Below, piece after piece: positions 32,159-42,622 of a stretch of 64,000 nucleotides of DNA. Position 1 is the stretch's first letter. Each line of letters starts with the position of its first letter. The translations under genes were made by a program, and so were the position numbers. Under the pieces are notes generated by a model. The model saw only the letters and a list, made by a program, of their open reading frames with translations. It did no database searches and was not told the origin of the DNA. This DNA is from Folioceros fuciformis (lineage: Eukaryota > Anthocerotophyta > Anthocerotopsida > Anthocerotales). The stretch is from positions 17,519 to 81,518 of the forward strand of contig JBNGIO010005690.1 of assembly GCA_049999805.1 (NCBI GenBank). The letters are read 5' to 3'.

Positions 32159-34069
32159 TTATCGAGAGGAAGCATTCTTGCTGTTCCAATGCGAAGCCAG
32201 TGCAAATCCCATCAAAGTCATTACAACCACCTGCAAAAGCAAAGGCCGACGTCTTCTTCAGTCTTGTGCCTGCTTAGCGTCTACCTCACAGAAATGAGAG
32301 GAAAACACTTACAGATACGGCGGAGGCCACGCCAACCGAAGGGTCCACGAAGAAAGTGTTTGCCAGAGCCAGACTAAGTAGACTGCTTTGCATGCCTATC
32401 AGGAGAAGACTTCATGAGACCCACGAGCCGTGAGATATCTTCCCAAGGAAAGAAGCCCCTGGAATCCTCAATCTTACCTGTCTCAAGAGAGATGGCTTTT
32501 GAAAGACCATCCAGATCTGGAGCGGAAGGGAAAACAACCTGAGGTAGTTTGTAGCCAACTACAAATGCAACTGCATGGAAACCGAGCACCGGCACCAGCA
32601 GTGCCAGCCCATTCCAAGAGCGAAGTATGTGGATGTTGCAGGCCAAGGGAGAACCAACACAGAGGCATGTAACTATCACCGACAAAGCTGGCAGGAAGGC
32701 CTTGATGGATCCGGTGAGACGAGGGATGAATCTGCATCCAGAGTGATGCTACCACTTTAGCACCTGCTGAAGAATTCTCGGAAAGCAGTGCCCTGAGCAT
32801 CACAAGACTTGATGGCACACCGAGGTCGCACACATTGTGCTGTGGTACTTGACCTGTTGAGGAGGAGACCGGCTGTGATGGGAACAACCACAATCTGTGT
32901 GATGTTTCTCACCATGCCTGGTACATCCACAGGAAGTCGGCGCCCCAAGAGCAGAAGTGTCAGCAATGGGGTCACAAATACAGCAGTCGCTGTTGACAGT
33001 GCCGTCATCACTATACTCAGAGGAGCCATGGCCGGTTCTACCATATAAGTTGCATAGTTTGATAACTGGGCGCCACTCACACATGACATTAGCAGAAGCC
33101 CAGATCCTGCGGCCAAATTCATGTGAGCTTGAAAGCAATTTCTTGAAGCCTGGTGCAACTAGAGGCTTTCTACATCGACCACCCCTTACCAATAGCCTCA
33201 GGAAGGCCAAGAGTAGAGACAGCCACTGAGGCAAACAGCAGACCAAGAATTGGCTTCACTACATATTGGCCAGCATAACCTAGGGCGATGATCCAAGGAC
33301 GCTGAAGGACCTGAAAAAAATCATCCAAACTCAGGTTGATGCCGACTGCAAACATCAAGTAGCCTAACGCAGGAGCATAGTATCTACAAACAGGTGGATA
33401 TAAAAGCCTTGGTCAGTCGTGCACAGTAACACCAAAACATGATGAATCTTCAAGGTTGATGCCAGCTGCAGAACAGGTATCATCCTACCTTGTTGAAAAC
33501 CATGTAAATGAAGGTGGGTGGGCCAAAGCCAGAACTGTACTTCCGACGACAGCATGAGGTAAGACACGGTTAGCGTTCTTGAGCAGCTGCGTCACGGACT
33601 GCACCTTCTGCAAGCCTTTCAACAAACCTGTCAGCTGACTTTTGACTCAACCTGGATAGCGAGTGAGAGGTTTCCAGCTGCTGTACAAGCTTCCAGCTCC
33701 CATCACCAAATCCTCGATGTTAAACCATCAAAGTGCGCATGGCTCTGTACCTTCTGAGAGTCGGCTCCAGGATCAGCACCACGGCTTGCTGAGCCCCTGA
33801 TTGTTCGAGATAGCGACTGCAGTTGTGCAAGTCTGTGATAGCGTAGAACTTCTGCACCAGGAGCAGAACTAAATGCCTGAATCCACGGCTACCAGAGATT
33901 GCCTTCTAGTTTCTTTCGTTCGCAGGGTAACCGGAAAACAGAATTATGACTCACTCGGGGACAAGGCTACAGCTGGGATTCTGAAGCCGTTTGCGTTCGA
34001 TGCCATCGCCCCATAGCTCAACGTGGGAACAAATGCCCCTGCCAAACGAGTTGCTTTACACTGGGCCAT
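32159..34069 (-). CDS. Bile acid:sodium symporter family (BASS) transporter, probably plastid
   Basis: Polytopic Na+-coupled carrier; plant BASS proteins sit in the plastid envelope and move organic anions such as pyruvate or glucosinolate precursors. Eight exons whose phases close to 399 aa: 33971-34069, 33751-33876, 33489-33607, 33190-33383, 32854-33106, 32478-32731, 32313-32395, 32159-32230. Family blocks: YYAPALGYLMFAVGINLSL, the GSGLLLMSCVSGAQLSNYAT motif region, PLSIVMTALSTATAVFVTP, ETGMQSSLLSLALAN and a final MTLMGFALASHW. The N-terminal 80 residues are Ser/Arg/Ala-rich, as in a transit peptide. The first intron is the weakest call: the strong-looking donor at 33954 breaks phase and the phase-correct one (33970) is poor. 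Substrate cannot be told. Confidence 0.85.
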
Positions 34070-34845
34070 GGTTGTGGACCTCCCTCTGCGGCGGAGAGAC
34101 ACTATCACAAATGTAGCCTCCTTCGAGATAAGAAGGAGAAGAAGTCTATCCCAAAGCTACACCTAGATTACTATGAAACATGGAATACTCTTCTCGTCAC
34201 CGTAATGCAGTAGGCATTCGAGATATTCGATCGACGTTGAGCCTTGTTTCGAGCACTCTACCAGGTGGGAATGCAAATGCTTGACCGATGCAAGCTCTCC
34301 TTTCGTGCAACCATTTTCATGCTGCTTAGCTTTATGGTTATGGGCACATAGCACTATGCGCACCTACATCGCTATATCTAAGATTCTCTCATATTATACA
34401 TCCCATAGCTTGGGTCAGCCACTTATTCCCATAGCTTGGGTCAGCCACATATAAGTGGCAGAGAAACACACAATCTTGGTGTATGCTAGAAAAGTTTTGA
34501 TGGGTGTTGAATCATTGTCATCCTACTGTTTTGGCTTACTTAGGACTTTCATAAGTTTTGCATAGTGCATTGCACATTTATGTCTTTCACACAAAGCTAG
34601 CCCCTTTGAAATTTGCAAGGCTGCAACTCACCATCGCACCTAACCCAAGGCTATTTCAAGACCTCATTTACAAGAAGATTGCAGTACTTTCCCCTTCACG
34701 CCTTAATATTGCTCTAATTCACAAAGCTTGTTCCACAAATTGCAACAGGAACCCATCATAAGGTAATGGTATGAGATCATACTAATGAAGGAGGCCTGCA
34801 ATTGCATGCTAGGTTGAACAAATTGATACATGAAAGTCTCCAACA
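34070..34845. other. Spacer with a 28-bp direct repeat
   Basis: No gene seen. Around 34403-34455 'cccatagcttgggtcagccac' occurs twice in tandem. The rest is unremarkable. Confidence 0.35.
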
Positions 34846-35110
34846 TTATTCCGACAAAAGGCTTTTATAAAGATACTCATCTAGGCTGAGACCATTTTGT
34901 GTTGAGACCATTTTGTGTTTGCCTACCTTCTGCAGGCTCGTGTAAGCACTAATGTTATCTGTCCATCTATCTACATCTGCCCGCCTACCTACATCTGCGT
35001 AAAGATATTGGTGCAGGTATTCCAGCCTAAGAATGCTTTCAAAACACCACATTACCCTAGCTATATCACCATGGATTGTGCAAGCATTCAACAATGGGTC
35101 ATATCCTAGG
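34846..35110 (-). pseudogene. Short PPR relic (E-motif end)
   Basis: On the minus strand the frame from about 35100 reads LLNACTIHGDIARV, then FESILRLE, then ADVGRRADVDRWTD. This is the order of a PPR E1 motif (LLxACRxHGN, FExxLxLEP, Y.LLSNIYAxxGRWxD). Nothing upstream or downstream continues the gene, so it is a fragment. Confidence 0.55.
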
Positions 35111-35169
35111 GCATGACGTTACTCTGGCCACCACAAGGCAAAAGCATCTTTTGTGCCTCATTTAAACGG

Positions 35170-35465
35170 CCCAAGAGCCCAAGAAGATCAACCATACAAC
35201 AACATAAGAAATTCCCCGCAGGTTCTCACATGAGTCTTAAACCCCTTAGTCTGATTCATACAGACCTCGTAAGACCTAATAATGCAAACCTCCTCCCTAC
35301 AAGGTTTTCTTCATCCAATCACCTTCACGGATTACTCGTTTTGGACATTGGGTATACTTTCTATCCGCCAAAACCCCTCCCTACAAGGTTCTCTTCATCC
35401 AGTCACCTTCATAGATTACTAGTTTTGGACATTGGGTGTACTTTCTACCGGCCAAGTGGTAGAAA
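35170..35465 (+). mobile_element. Copia-type integrase relic with an 84-bp tandem duplication
   Basis: Frame 35113-35496 includes HKKFPAGSHMSLKPLSLIHT, the boundary between the zinc-binding region and integrase core of Ty1/copia polyproteins (usually ...PFPxGxxWRAxxPLELVHTDLCGP). A second frame after it reads RFGHWVYFLSAK, like the usual SRxTWVYFLKxK. The stretch starting at 35292 is repeated at 35376 (84 bp, a few substitutions). No LTRs or other domains are visible nearby, so this is a fragment. Confidence 0.55.
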
Positions 35466-35596
35466 CTCAAGCCAATACAAAGGTAAAGATCCTTAGAAGT
35501 AATGGTGGTGGGGAGTTCGACGATATTTAAGTGCTTTTAGTCATACATCTAATAGATTTTAGTAAAAAATACTTTTATAAGAGGAATGAAGCATGT

Positions 35597-35670
35597 GGCC
35601 TATTAGCTCAGTTGGTTAGAGCGTCGTGCTAATAACGCGAAGGTCACAGGTTCGAAACCTGTATAGGCCA
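35597..35670 (+). tRNA. tRNA-Ile (AAT anticodon)
   Basis: 74 nt. Acceptor ggcctat pairs with ataggcc plus discriminator A. D-arm gctc/gagc with loop agttggtta; anticodon stem tcgtg/cgcga with loop ctaataa (anticodon AAT). T-arm acagg/cctgt with loop ttcgaaa. All stems pair (one G-T). This is the standard nuclear cytosolic tRNA-Ile with internal A and B boxes intact; no intron. CCA is not encoded, as expected. Confidence 0.97.
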
Positions 35671-36228
35671 TTGATGGCTATCGCTTGGTTGTGTTTTATT
35701 TTGTGTCGTACTTGTGTTTTGGGCTTGCAGTACCCCATGGCACTGCAAGCCTTGAAGGCATTCACTTGATTCCTGCATACGATGTCAGGCTTGTCACTCT
35801 GGATTCACTTGATTCCTGCATACAATGTCAAGCTTGGCCATGAGTGACAAGGGCTGCAGGGGCGGACCCAGCTTGTTCTAGACGTCGAACATCGCCTTAC
35901 CATGGGGTGCAGTAGACTAACCCACACAGAAAGGATGTCCGCCCGCTTCGCGGTGTTCAGACTGTAAGTTCACGGTGTTCAGGCTTGGGTTTAAACAAGT
36001 CCATCCTAACCCGTCAGGAATTTTGGGTGAGAAAATGTCCCAAGTCATTCACAGATGGATCACCATGCTCGTGTCTCTACATCTCGTGCTGGGTCAGTCG
36101 ACGTCGAACCAGGAGATGATGCGAGTACTTGGATTACATTTCATACATGGCTGAACAACATGGCACGTGCCTCGAACGTACTAGTCTAATGAGCATTAGA
36201 TCATGCAGCCTTGAGATCACCTTGGCAT
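35671..36228. other. Spacer downstream of tRNA-Ile
   Basis: No gene seen. A short duplication 'attcacttgattcctgcatac' occurs at about 35759 and again at about 35804. Confidence 0.35.
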
Positions 36229-36690
36229 TGCCTTGGTTATGATGCACTTCCTTGGCCTGGGCTCACCTAATGGGTCTCCGTGTATTACAGCAGATTGCAC
36301 TGATTGATAGAAAGGCTAGGTTACAATGCCTTGGTTATGATGCACTTCCTTGGCCTCGGCTCACCTAATGGGTCTNNNNNNNNNNNNNNNNNNNNNNNNN
36401 NNNNNNNNNNNNNNNNNNNNNNNNNNNNNNNNNNNNNNNNNNNNNNNNNNNNNNNNNNNNNNNNNNNNNNNNNNNGGCTCACCTAATGGGTCTCCGTGTA
36501 TTAAAGCAGATTGCATGGATAGAAAGGCTAGGTTACATGTTGTTCAAGTTTCAGGCTAGGTTACACTTTCTTGGCCTAGCACTGATTGATAGAAAGGCTA
36601 GGTTACATGTTGTTCAAGTTTCAGGCTAGGTTTCACTTTCTTGGCCTCGGCTCACCTAATGGGTATCCGTTCAATAGGTTCAAGTTTCTG
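36229..36690. repeat. Tandem/mixed repeat block around a scaffold gap
   Basis: A unit with tgccttggttatgatgcact, ggctcacctaatgggtct and gattgatagaaaggctaggt recurs at about 98-bp spacing (36229, 36327 and after the gap). A second, overlapping unit (tgttgttcaagtttcaggct) recurs at about 36537 and 36607. The 100-N gap lies inside this repeat. Confidence 0.8.
36376..36475. other. Scaffold gap (100 N)
   Basis: 100 N. The 18 bases left of the gap (ggctcacctaatgggtct) are the same as the first 18 bases right of it, so the flanking contigs may overlap. Confidence 0.99.
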
Positions 36691-37418
36691 TTACTATAAA
36701 AAAATCTTTTTAATAAAATAGATAATTTGAGAAAACAGTACTCAAAACTAGAGCCCATGCCCTTTTGTTAGGGTCGAATCAGTAAAAGGCGCTTTTGTTA
36801 ATCCTTATCTTATCAACCATTACATGGAGTGTTGAAAGAAGATATGTAATTATAGAATGTAAGGAAAGAATGACATGTTCGTATTATGAGAAGAAAACCT
36901 AGTTACAGGGGATAGATTTGTTTAGAGGAAAAAGCTCTCAAAATTCATCATTTTGCAGCCACACTACATGCTTCTTGGAAGCAACAAAGATCCTTCAAGA
37001 TAGAAGGAGAGGATTTGAAGACAAGTAGCAAAAATGTGACAAGTGAAGACAAAACATGTGTGATATGCAACTGTACCTCTAGAGTACTCTTTTCACCAAA
37101 TTAAATTGAAAGAGAGGAAGATCTCTTGGTTTAGTGCTATGTTCATTACTATTCAAGAGGGTTAATTAAGAGGAGTGCAACATGGCTTCAAGGCTCATGA
37201 AATACTCGGTTCTTTGGACAAGAGTACCATTTTAGAATATGTTGATCATGGAGTATACACTTCATTTCTTCTGGCACATGAGATCTCTAAGAACCCAAAA
37301 TGAAGCTGACAAGCATAGTCCATTGTGAAGTGTCATATTCTCATGGAAAGTAGACCTAGTGAAGGTCATACTTAAGGACTTTCAAACTTATGAAATCCCT
37401 CATTACCCACATTTTACC
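36691..37418. other. AT-rich upstream region of the PPP4R4-like gene
   Basis: AT-rich, no gene seen; it should contain the promoter and 5' UTR of the next gene. Confidence 0.35.
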
Positions 37419-40400
37419 ATGTCTGAAGCAGTTGTTGCTCCTCCTATCGTGGCCCCTGAGCCTGTGGTGATCAGAGAATGGTCTGATCAAAATGCAGATG
37501 TGGACGTTGAACACCCATTGAAAGAAGTAAGTAACCTTTTTAGAGACAAAAGAGTTAGTTGTGCTTGCTTTTGTTGCTACAACTGGATGGTTGTTGGTAA
37601 ACTTATTTGCTAATCATACTCCGTGTTCGACAATAGCATCGCAGAGATGCTGGAAGAACAAAGGAAGAGATTGAGCGGTTCAGTATTGATGAGAACCTTG
37701 GTGAACTGGATCGTGCTAAAATGTTTTTGGCACTTGATGCACATAGGGCAAGTAGCAATCTACATGTGAAAGCATGTGTTCATCTTTTCATTTCAAACAC
37801 AAATTAATCACATGAATGTGATTGTTCAATGATTCCAGCTGCAACAAAGTTGTGCCTTGGAGAAGCTTCCTCTTCTATTTCGTGAGCATGGGTACGCAGT
37901 ATATGAGGCATTGTTTGTTACTTTGAATGAAAATCTTGAGCAGTATGGACCTCAGCTTCAGGTATGTGTGGTATCTTCTACTACTTTGTTCACACANNNN
38001 NNNNNNNNNNNNNNNNNNNNNNNNNNNNNNNNNNNNNNNNNNNNNNNNNNNNNNNNNNNNNNNNNNNNNNNNNNNNNNNNNNNNNNNNNNNNNNNNAAGA
38101 AGTAATACTTCTATCCTTTTGAAATTTTATTATACTTTCACAACTTGTAATGTAAAACCTTAATAATCACAGAAAGAAAGAAAAAATTGTATATATTTTA
38201 AAAAAATCTTTTAGTTTTAGTTTTAATTTTAATTTTGTGAATATCAAGTAGGTTTCTTCATGGTTACTTCCCACTGTTATACAAATGTTGAATATAAATC
38301 GAAGTACTGAGGTGATGCGAGTGTGGTTGGAAGTTCTTTGTTTAACTATTCCTTTGCTTCCTGTGAAGGTATAGAGCATGTCTTTTTTCACAGCATATCT
38401 CTACCTTATAAAAGGGGGAAAAAAAAAAACATATTGAATAGCCACAATGATTGTGATGATTTATTAGCTTGCAGGTTGTTGTTAGTGACTTATTGCAATT
38501 AGCATTGACGAAAGGGGTGGTAGACGAGATTGCGCAATCTCGAATCGTGTGTTGTCGAATTCTAGGAGCTATTGCACCTTTATTGAGTCGGCAAGAAATC
38601 GAACAAACATTCCTTCAAAAAGCAATGTCATTATGTCAAGTGAGTTTAATCACAATTCTAATACTCCATGAATTGCGTTACTGATTCTCTGGATTGTGAT
38701 CACTTATGCACATTACCCCTTCAAGGATTGACACCAGAACATGAAGTCATTGAAACTTCACAATTAAGTATCAATGAGACTAATTAGTGGTTGGATGGGT
38801 CCAAGCTATGCATAACTTCTCGTACCCATAGAGCCCATTATGGCCTTGTTTCCGTTACATATTAGTGTTCAATCAAATTACTGGAAATCAAAATTCGAGC
38901 ACGAGACTTCTAACTAAATGTTGTATAGAACATTTGTCGAGTCTAATTATTCTCCATAATAATCAAGTTTTATAGTCTAATGTTATTGTATTGCAGGATA
39001 CAGATGCTGAGGTTCGCATCTGCATGTGTGAACAACTCAATGGAATAGCACGAGCTATAGGAGTTGAAACAACTCAGGTGAAATATATGTTTCGCAACTA
39101 GATGATTTTTTCATATTTTTTTTAACAATTCACGTTATGAATCCAAAACTTTTACAATACTAAATACATGGCGTCGGAAATTGTTGCATTTGAGAAGAAA
39201 ACTGTCTTGGTGGAACTCTATGAGCTCTTGAAAGATGAAGAAGTATTAGTACACAACGCTGCATTTGAGTCACTAGTCCAACTCCTTAACTTTTTATCTT
39301 CTGAAATTAAGAAGACCCAAGTTTTACCTTTCATTCGATCGTAATTCTTCAGTGACTTCTTCTTCGATCCTAGAAGCTGATTATTTATTGAATACTCTAC
39401 TTTTTTCATTAATAACGCACGGGGTTGTCAGATAACATGTGTTCCGTGTTATGAAAGCATTGTTTGTTTCTTTCATCTTGTAGGTTCTGCGTCCAAACAG
39501 ACCAATCTTCTCTCATATGTTTGGCAAGGTTATTTGGTGACATGATGTTTAAGGTACATTTTCTAAATTGAATTCGGAGTATGACTAATGAAGAATTGTT
39601 TAAGACCGTAACATATACTGTCTTCCACCTACAAAAAAGGCAATGTTAAGTGAATATTGCAGATGTCCAATGACTTGTCTGATGACGATATTCAAAACTT
39701 GGTGGATGCATATAAAACACTCTCGCGACGATTACATGAAGAAATTCGAACGGTATTAAACCTTTCGAGTTATAATCTATGCTGTAAAATCTACTTCGAG
39801 CATAAAAAGAAGATATTTTAATTTTAAAATAATTAAGATATAAAATATTCTTAAAATAAATAAATATTTTTTAAAATTTTGTAGTTGTGTGCACAAAATT
39901 TTTTATCTGTTCTAAAAGCGGTTGGTGTAAGGAGATATGCTATGAGTTTACATGTTGTGTATTTGCAATTTGTGCAAGATCCTTCAATTTTAGTTCGAAA
40001 AAGCATGGCAACATCTTTCCTTGAGGTACAATTACACAACAATTTTTTATTTTATTTTTTATCACAGGTTTCTTCAACAAAATTTACAAGTAATTGATCA
40101 CATGATAGCAACTTGTATGTTACATGAAAAGGATGTGAGAATACTTAGGGGCATAAAGAGAAATCTATCTTGTAACAAAGATCAAATGTTAAAGACTTTT
40201 CACCTCATGATCTCATTGTAACTTAAAAATCATGACAGCGGCAAATAGGTTTCAAAAATTTTAGGGAAAGAACGAACTGCTACATATCTTAAAGAGCCCT
40301 TCATAATGTTGCTTAAAGATTCTTCATGTGACATTCTCAAGGCTTTCCTCCCTACTCTTCGAGAAGTTCTAGGTGCTATTGACATACTTACATTTGATTT

Positions 40401-42389
40401 GTCTCATACTTATGAACGAGTGCTAATTCATGTTTTGAATGTAATTTTAGCCCAATTTCTTGTGACAAATCAACAACAAAAAGGGGTTCTCTATACTGGA
40501 CTTATTCCTGCTCTCGTCCAAGCTGAAAAAACGGTTAGCCATACCAAACAATGGAGACTTCAACTCGAGCTAATCAATGCCTTTGCTGAACTAATTGNNN
40601 NNNNNNNNNNNNNNNNNNNNNNNNNNNNNNNNNNNNNNNNNNNNNNNNNNNNNNNNNNNNNNNNNNNNNNNNNNNNNNNNNNNNNNNNNNNNNNNNNCTA
40701 ATTGTGAGTTATTAAATATATTTATTATTTTTTACAAGCTGTGTTGTAAAAAAAAAAACAAAGAAAAAAAAATACCATAAATCTTGCTTCAGGAATATTT
40801 CACAAGCGAACAAATTTATGAATTTTTTGTGCCTATATGCTTTAGATATATGGCTGATGCTTTACTGCCAGTGAAAACTGCTGCTACCTTAACCTTAGCT
40901 ATCTTCATCCGGTATGATAATCCATATGAAGTAATTGAATGGTTTTGAATATCTTTAAATAATTTTACGGATTGAAATTGTTGTTGTATGTAATTTTTTT
41001 TAAAAGAAATAATCGCAAAATTGCACAACGATATGAAATGGCACAAAAAGTGGTGAGAGATTATGGACATGCAAGAAGCTATTGGGCACGTTTGTTGTAC
41101 GTGGATTATTGCCGGAATATGTATAAGTAAGAAATAAAAATATAATTATTATGCTGGATAATTTTTTTAGATTGTGTTTCTAGAACGAAGAGTTTGTAAA
41201 TGAAAGATCACCCAAGATGTTTATCCTTCCTTCTGCATTTGCAACAGAGTTGCAAGTACTCAGATGTTTAAGGAGAATTGCATAGATGCAGCTTTAACAA
41301 CTTTGCAGGTTTTAATACTTGGCTTAGCATTTGTGTTTGGATTTTGATAGAATGATGTGTGGACTATGTGTTGTATGTATCTGGTTAAAATATTGAGACA
41401 TTTTATTTTGCAGGATCCTGTCCCTAGTGTCAGAATGCGGGCATGTAGTCTACTCCCCTTACTGAAGGCCTCTATAAAATTACCTGAAGATGTTGCTTAT
41501 CTCGAGCGTGTGAATTTCTTCACAACTCAAAGATTGAATGATGTGAATCCTCAAGTAGTTGCTATAGCTAAAAGTCTAGCAGATGGTTTGAAGAAGGCGA
41601 CCGTGAGAAGTTCAAGACTAGAATCATTTGGGGACTTTCCAGAGGCTCAGGTAGTGTGTTGAAATCTACTTCATGTATGAAAAGAGGAGAATAATGTCTA
41701 TTAATGGATGATTTGAAATAGATAAAATTTGAAGAAATTGATAAGCAGCGGGAGGAAGAAGAATGGAACATGCTTAGCAAGGAGGAGCAGGTAAGACTTC
41801 TCGTGGCTGGGAGGTAGTGGAGTGCATTTGAGATATCTGGGAAAAGAAATGATTAACAGTACCCTCCGGATCTGACAAGAGTTTTTATGAGTCTTGATAG
41901 GATGAGAAAAGAAAACTGGACGAAATGTTGCAGCGATTGAAGATGGAGTCACAGAAGAAGATGAGCGGGTCTGGATCGGTTATGGGTGGCAGTGTAAGTG
42001 GCAGTGCCCGGGGTGGCAGTGCAATTTTGGCTCGCACTCCCTCCACAATGGAGAAGTTGAGCGGTAGCACAAAAGGGAGGGCATCAGCTACAAACCCTGC
42101 TGGACCCAACTCGACAAGCTCTAGAATCTCTCTCAAGGACCGGAACTCTGTTGGTTATAAAGGAGCGGTGGGATTTGGGACTGCTTTTAGTCCCTCCTTC
42201 ACTCCGATTTCTGAAGCAAGTCCTTCCCTAAGCTCCAGTGTCCCACTCACACCATCTCGTATAGGGACTGGCACTTCCAAGGACATTGTTGAGGCATCTA
42301 GTAGTCCGTCGCCTTCCCTGCCAACTAATAGGACCAGCCAATCCAAGGTGAATGTAAAAAGCTCTCAGCCAACTCCAAAGAAAACATGA
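37419..42389 (+). CDS. PPP4R4-like HEAT-repeat regulatory subunit of protein phosphatase 4
   Basis: Seventeen exons: 37419-37526, 37637-37747, 37839-37961, 38252-38368, 38475-38639, 38997-39077, 39195-39340, 39484-39553, 39663-39752, 39885-40025, 40249-40596, 40793-40911, 41007-41126, 41248-41308, 41414-41650, 41722-41790, 41901-42389. They join in phase to 864 aa, about the size of human PPP4R4. The match is the start (EEIERFSIDENLGELDRAK), HEAT units such as ELYELLKDEEVLVHNAAFES, EPFIMLLKDSSCDILKAFL, NNRKIAQRYEMAQKVVRDYG, ARSYWARLLYVDYCRNMY and DPVPSVRMRACSLLPLLKA, a coiled-coil (EEIDKQREEEEWNMLSKEEQ) and a Ser/Pro-rich tail. A scaffold scaffold for PP4 catalytic subunit is its presumed role. 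Gaps at 37997-38096 (intron; an exon could be missing there) and 40598-40697. Intron 2 uses a GC donor. Introns are much more AT-rich than neighbours'. Confidence 0.85.
37997..38096. other. Scaffold gap (100 N)
   Basis: 100 N inside intron 3 of the PPP4R4-like gene; a small exon between residues ...EQYGPQLQ and VSSWLLPTV could be hidden here. Confidence 0.99.
40598..40697. other. Scaffold gap (100 N) at an exon/intron border
   Basis: 100 N. ctaattg stands on both sides (40591-40597 and 40698-40704). If the contigs overlap by these bases, the exon ends at ...GAACTAATT followed by a normal gtgagt donor and nothing is missing. Confidence 0.99.
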
Positions 42390-42622
42390 CATGCCGATAA
42401 TGAAGTGTATGCATTTAGTGAGTCTCTTGGCCATGGAAGCCCAACACCTCTAGAGAGCGAATCTATCATCTTTCTCTATGTCTAGATTAGTTCTTCGATG
42501 GAGGATCTGCGGGCAAGGAGAGGATCACGGACCGCTGATCCTTCGAACCTTATTCACAGGCGAGCTTGTTGTCCAGGCTTGAAAGGCAGATCATGAAAGC
42601 CTGTACGTGGGCGGGGAGGGAC

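Noticed and set aside
31606-32277. 223-codon open frame on +
   Set aside because: No domain or signal, low-complexity mix, and it overlaps the last BASS exon antisense.
40068-40220. Extra exon in the PPP4R4-like gene (FLQQNLQVIDHM)
   Set aside because: It is out of phase with the preceding exon; joining 40025 directly to 40249 gives a continuous HEAT unit (SFLE then VSKILGKERTATYL).
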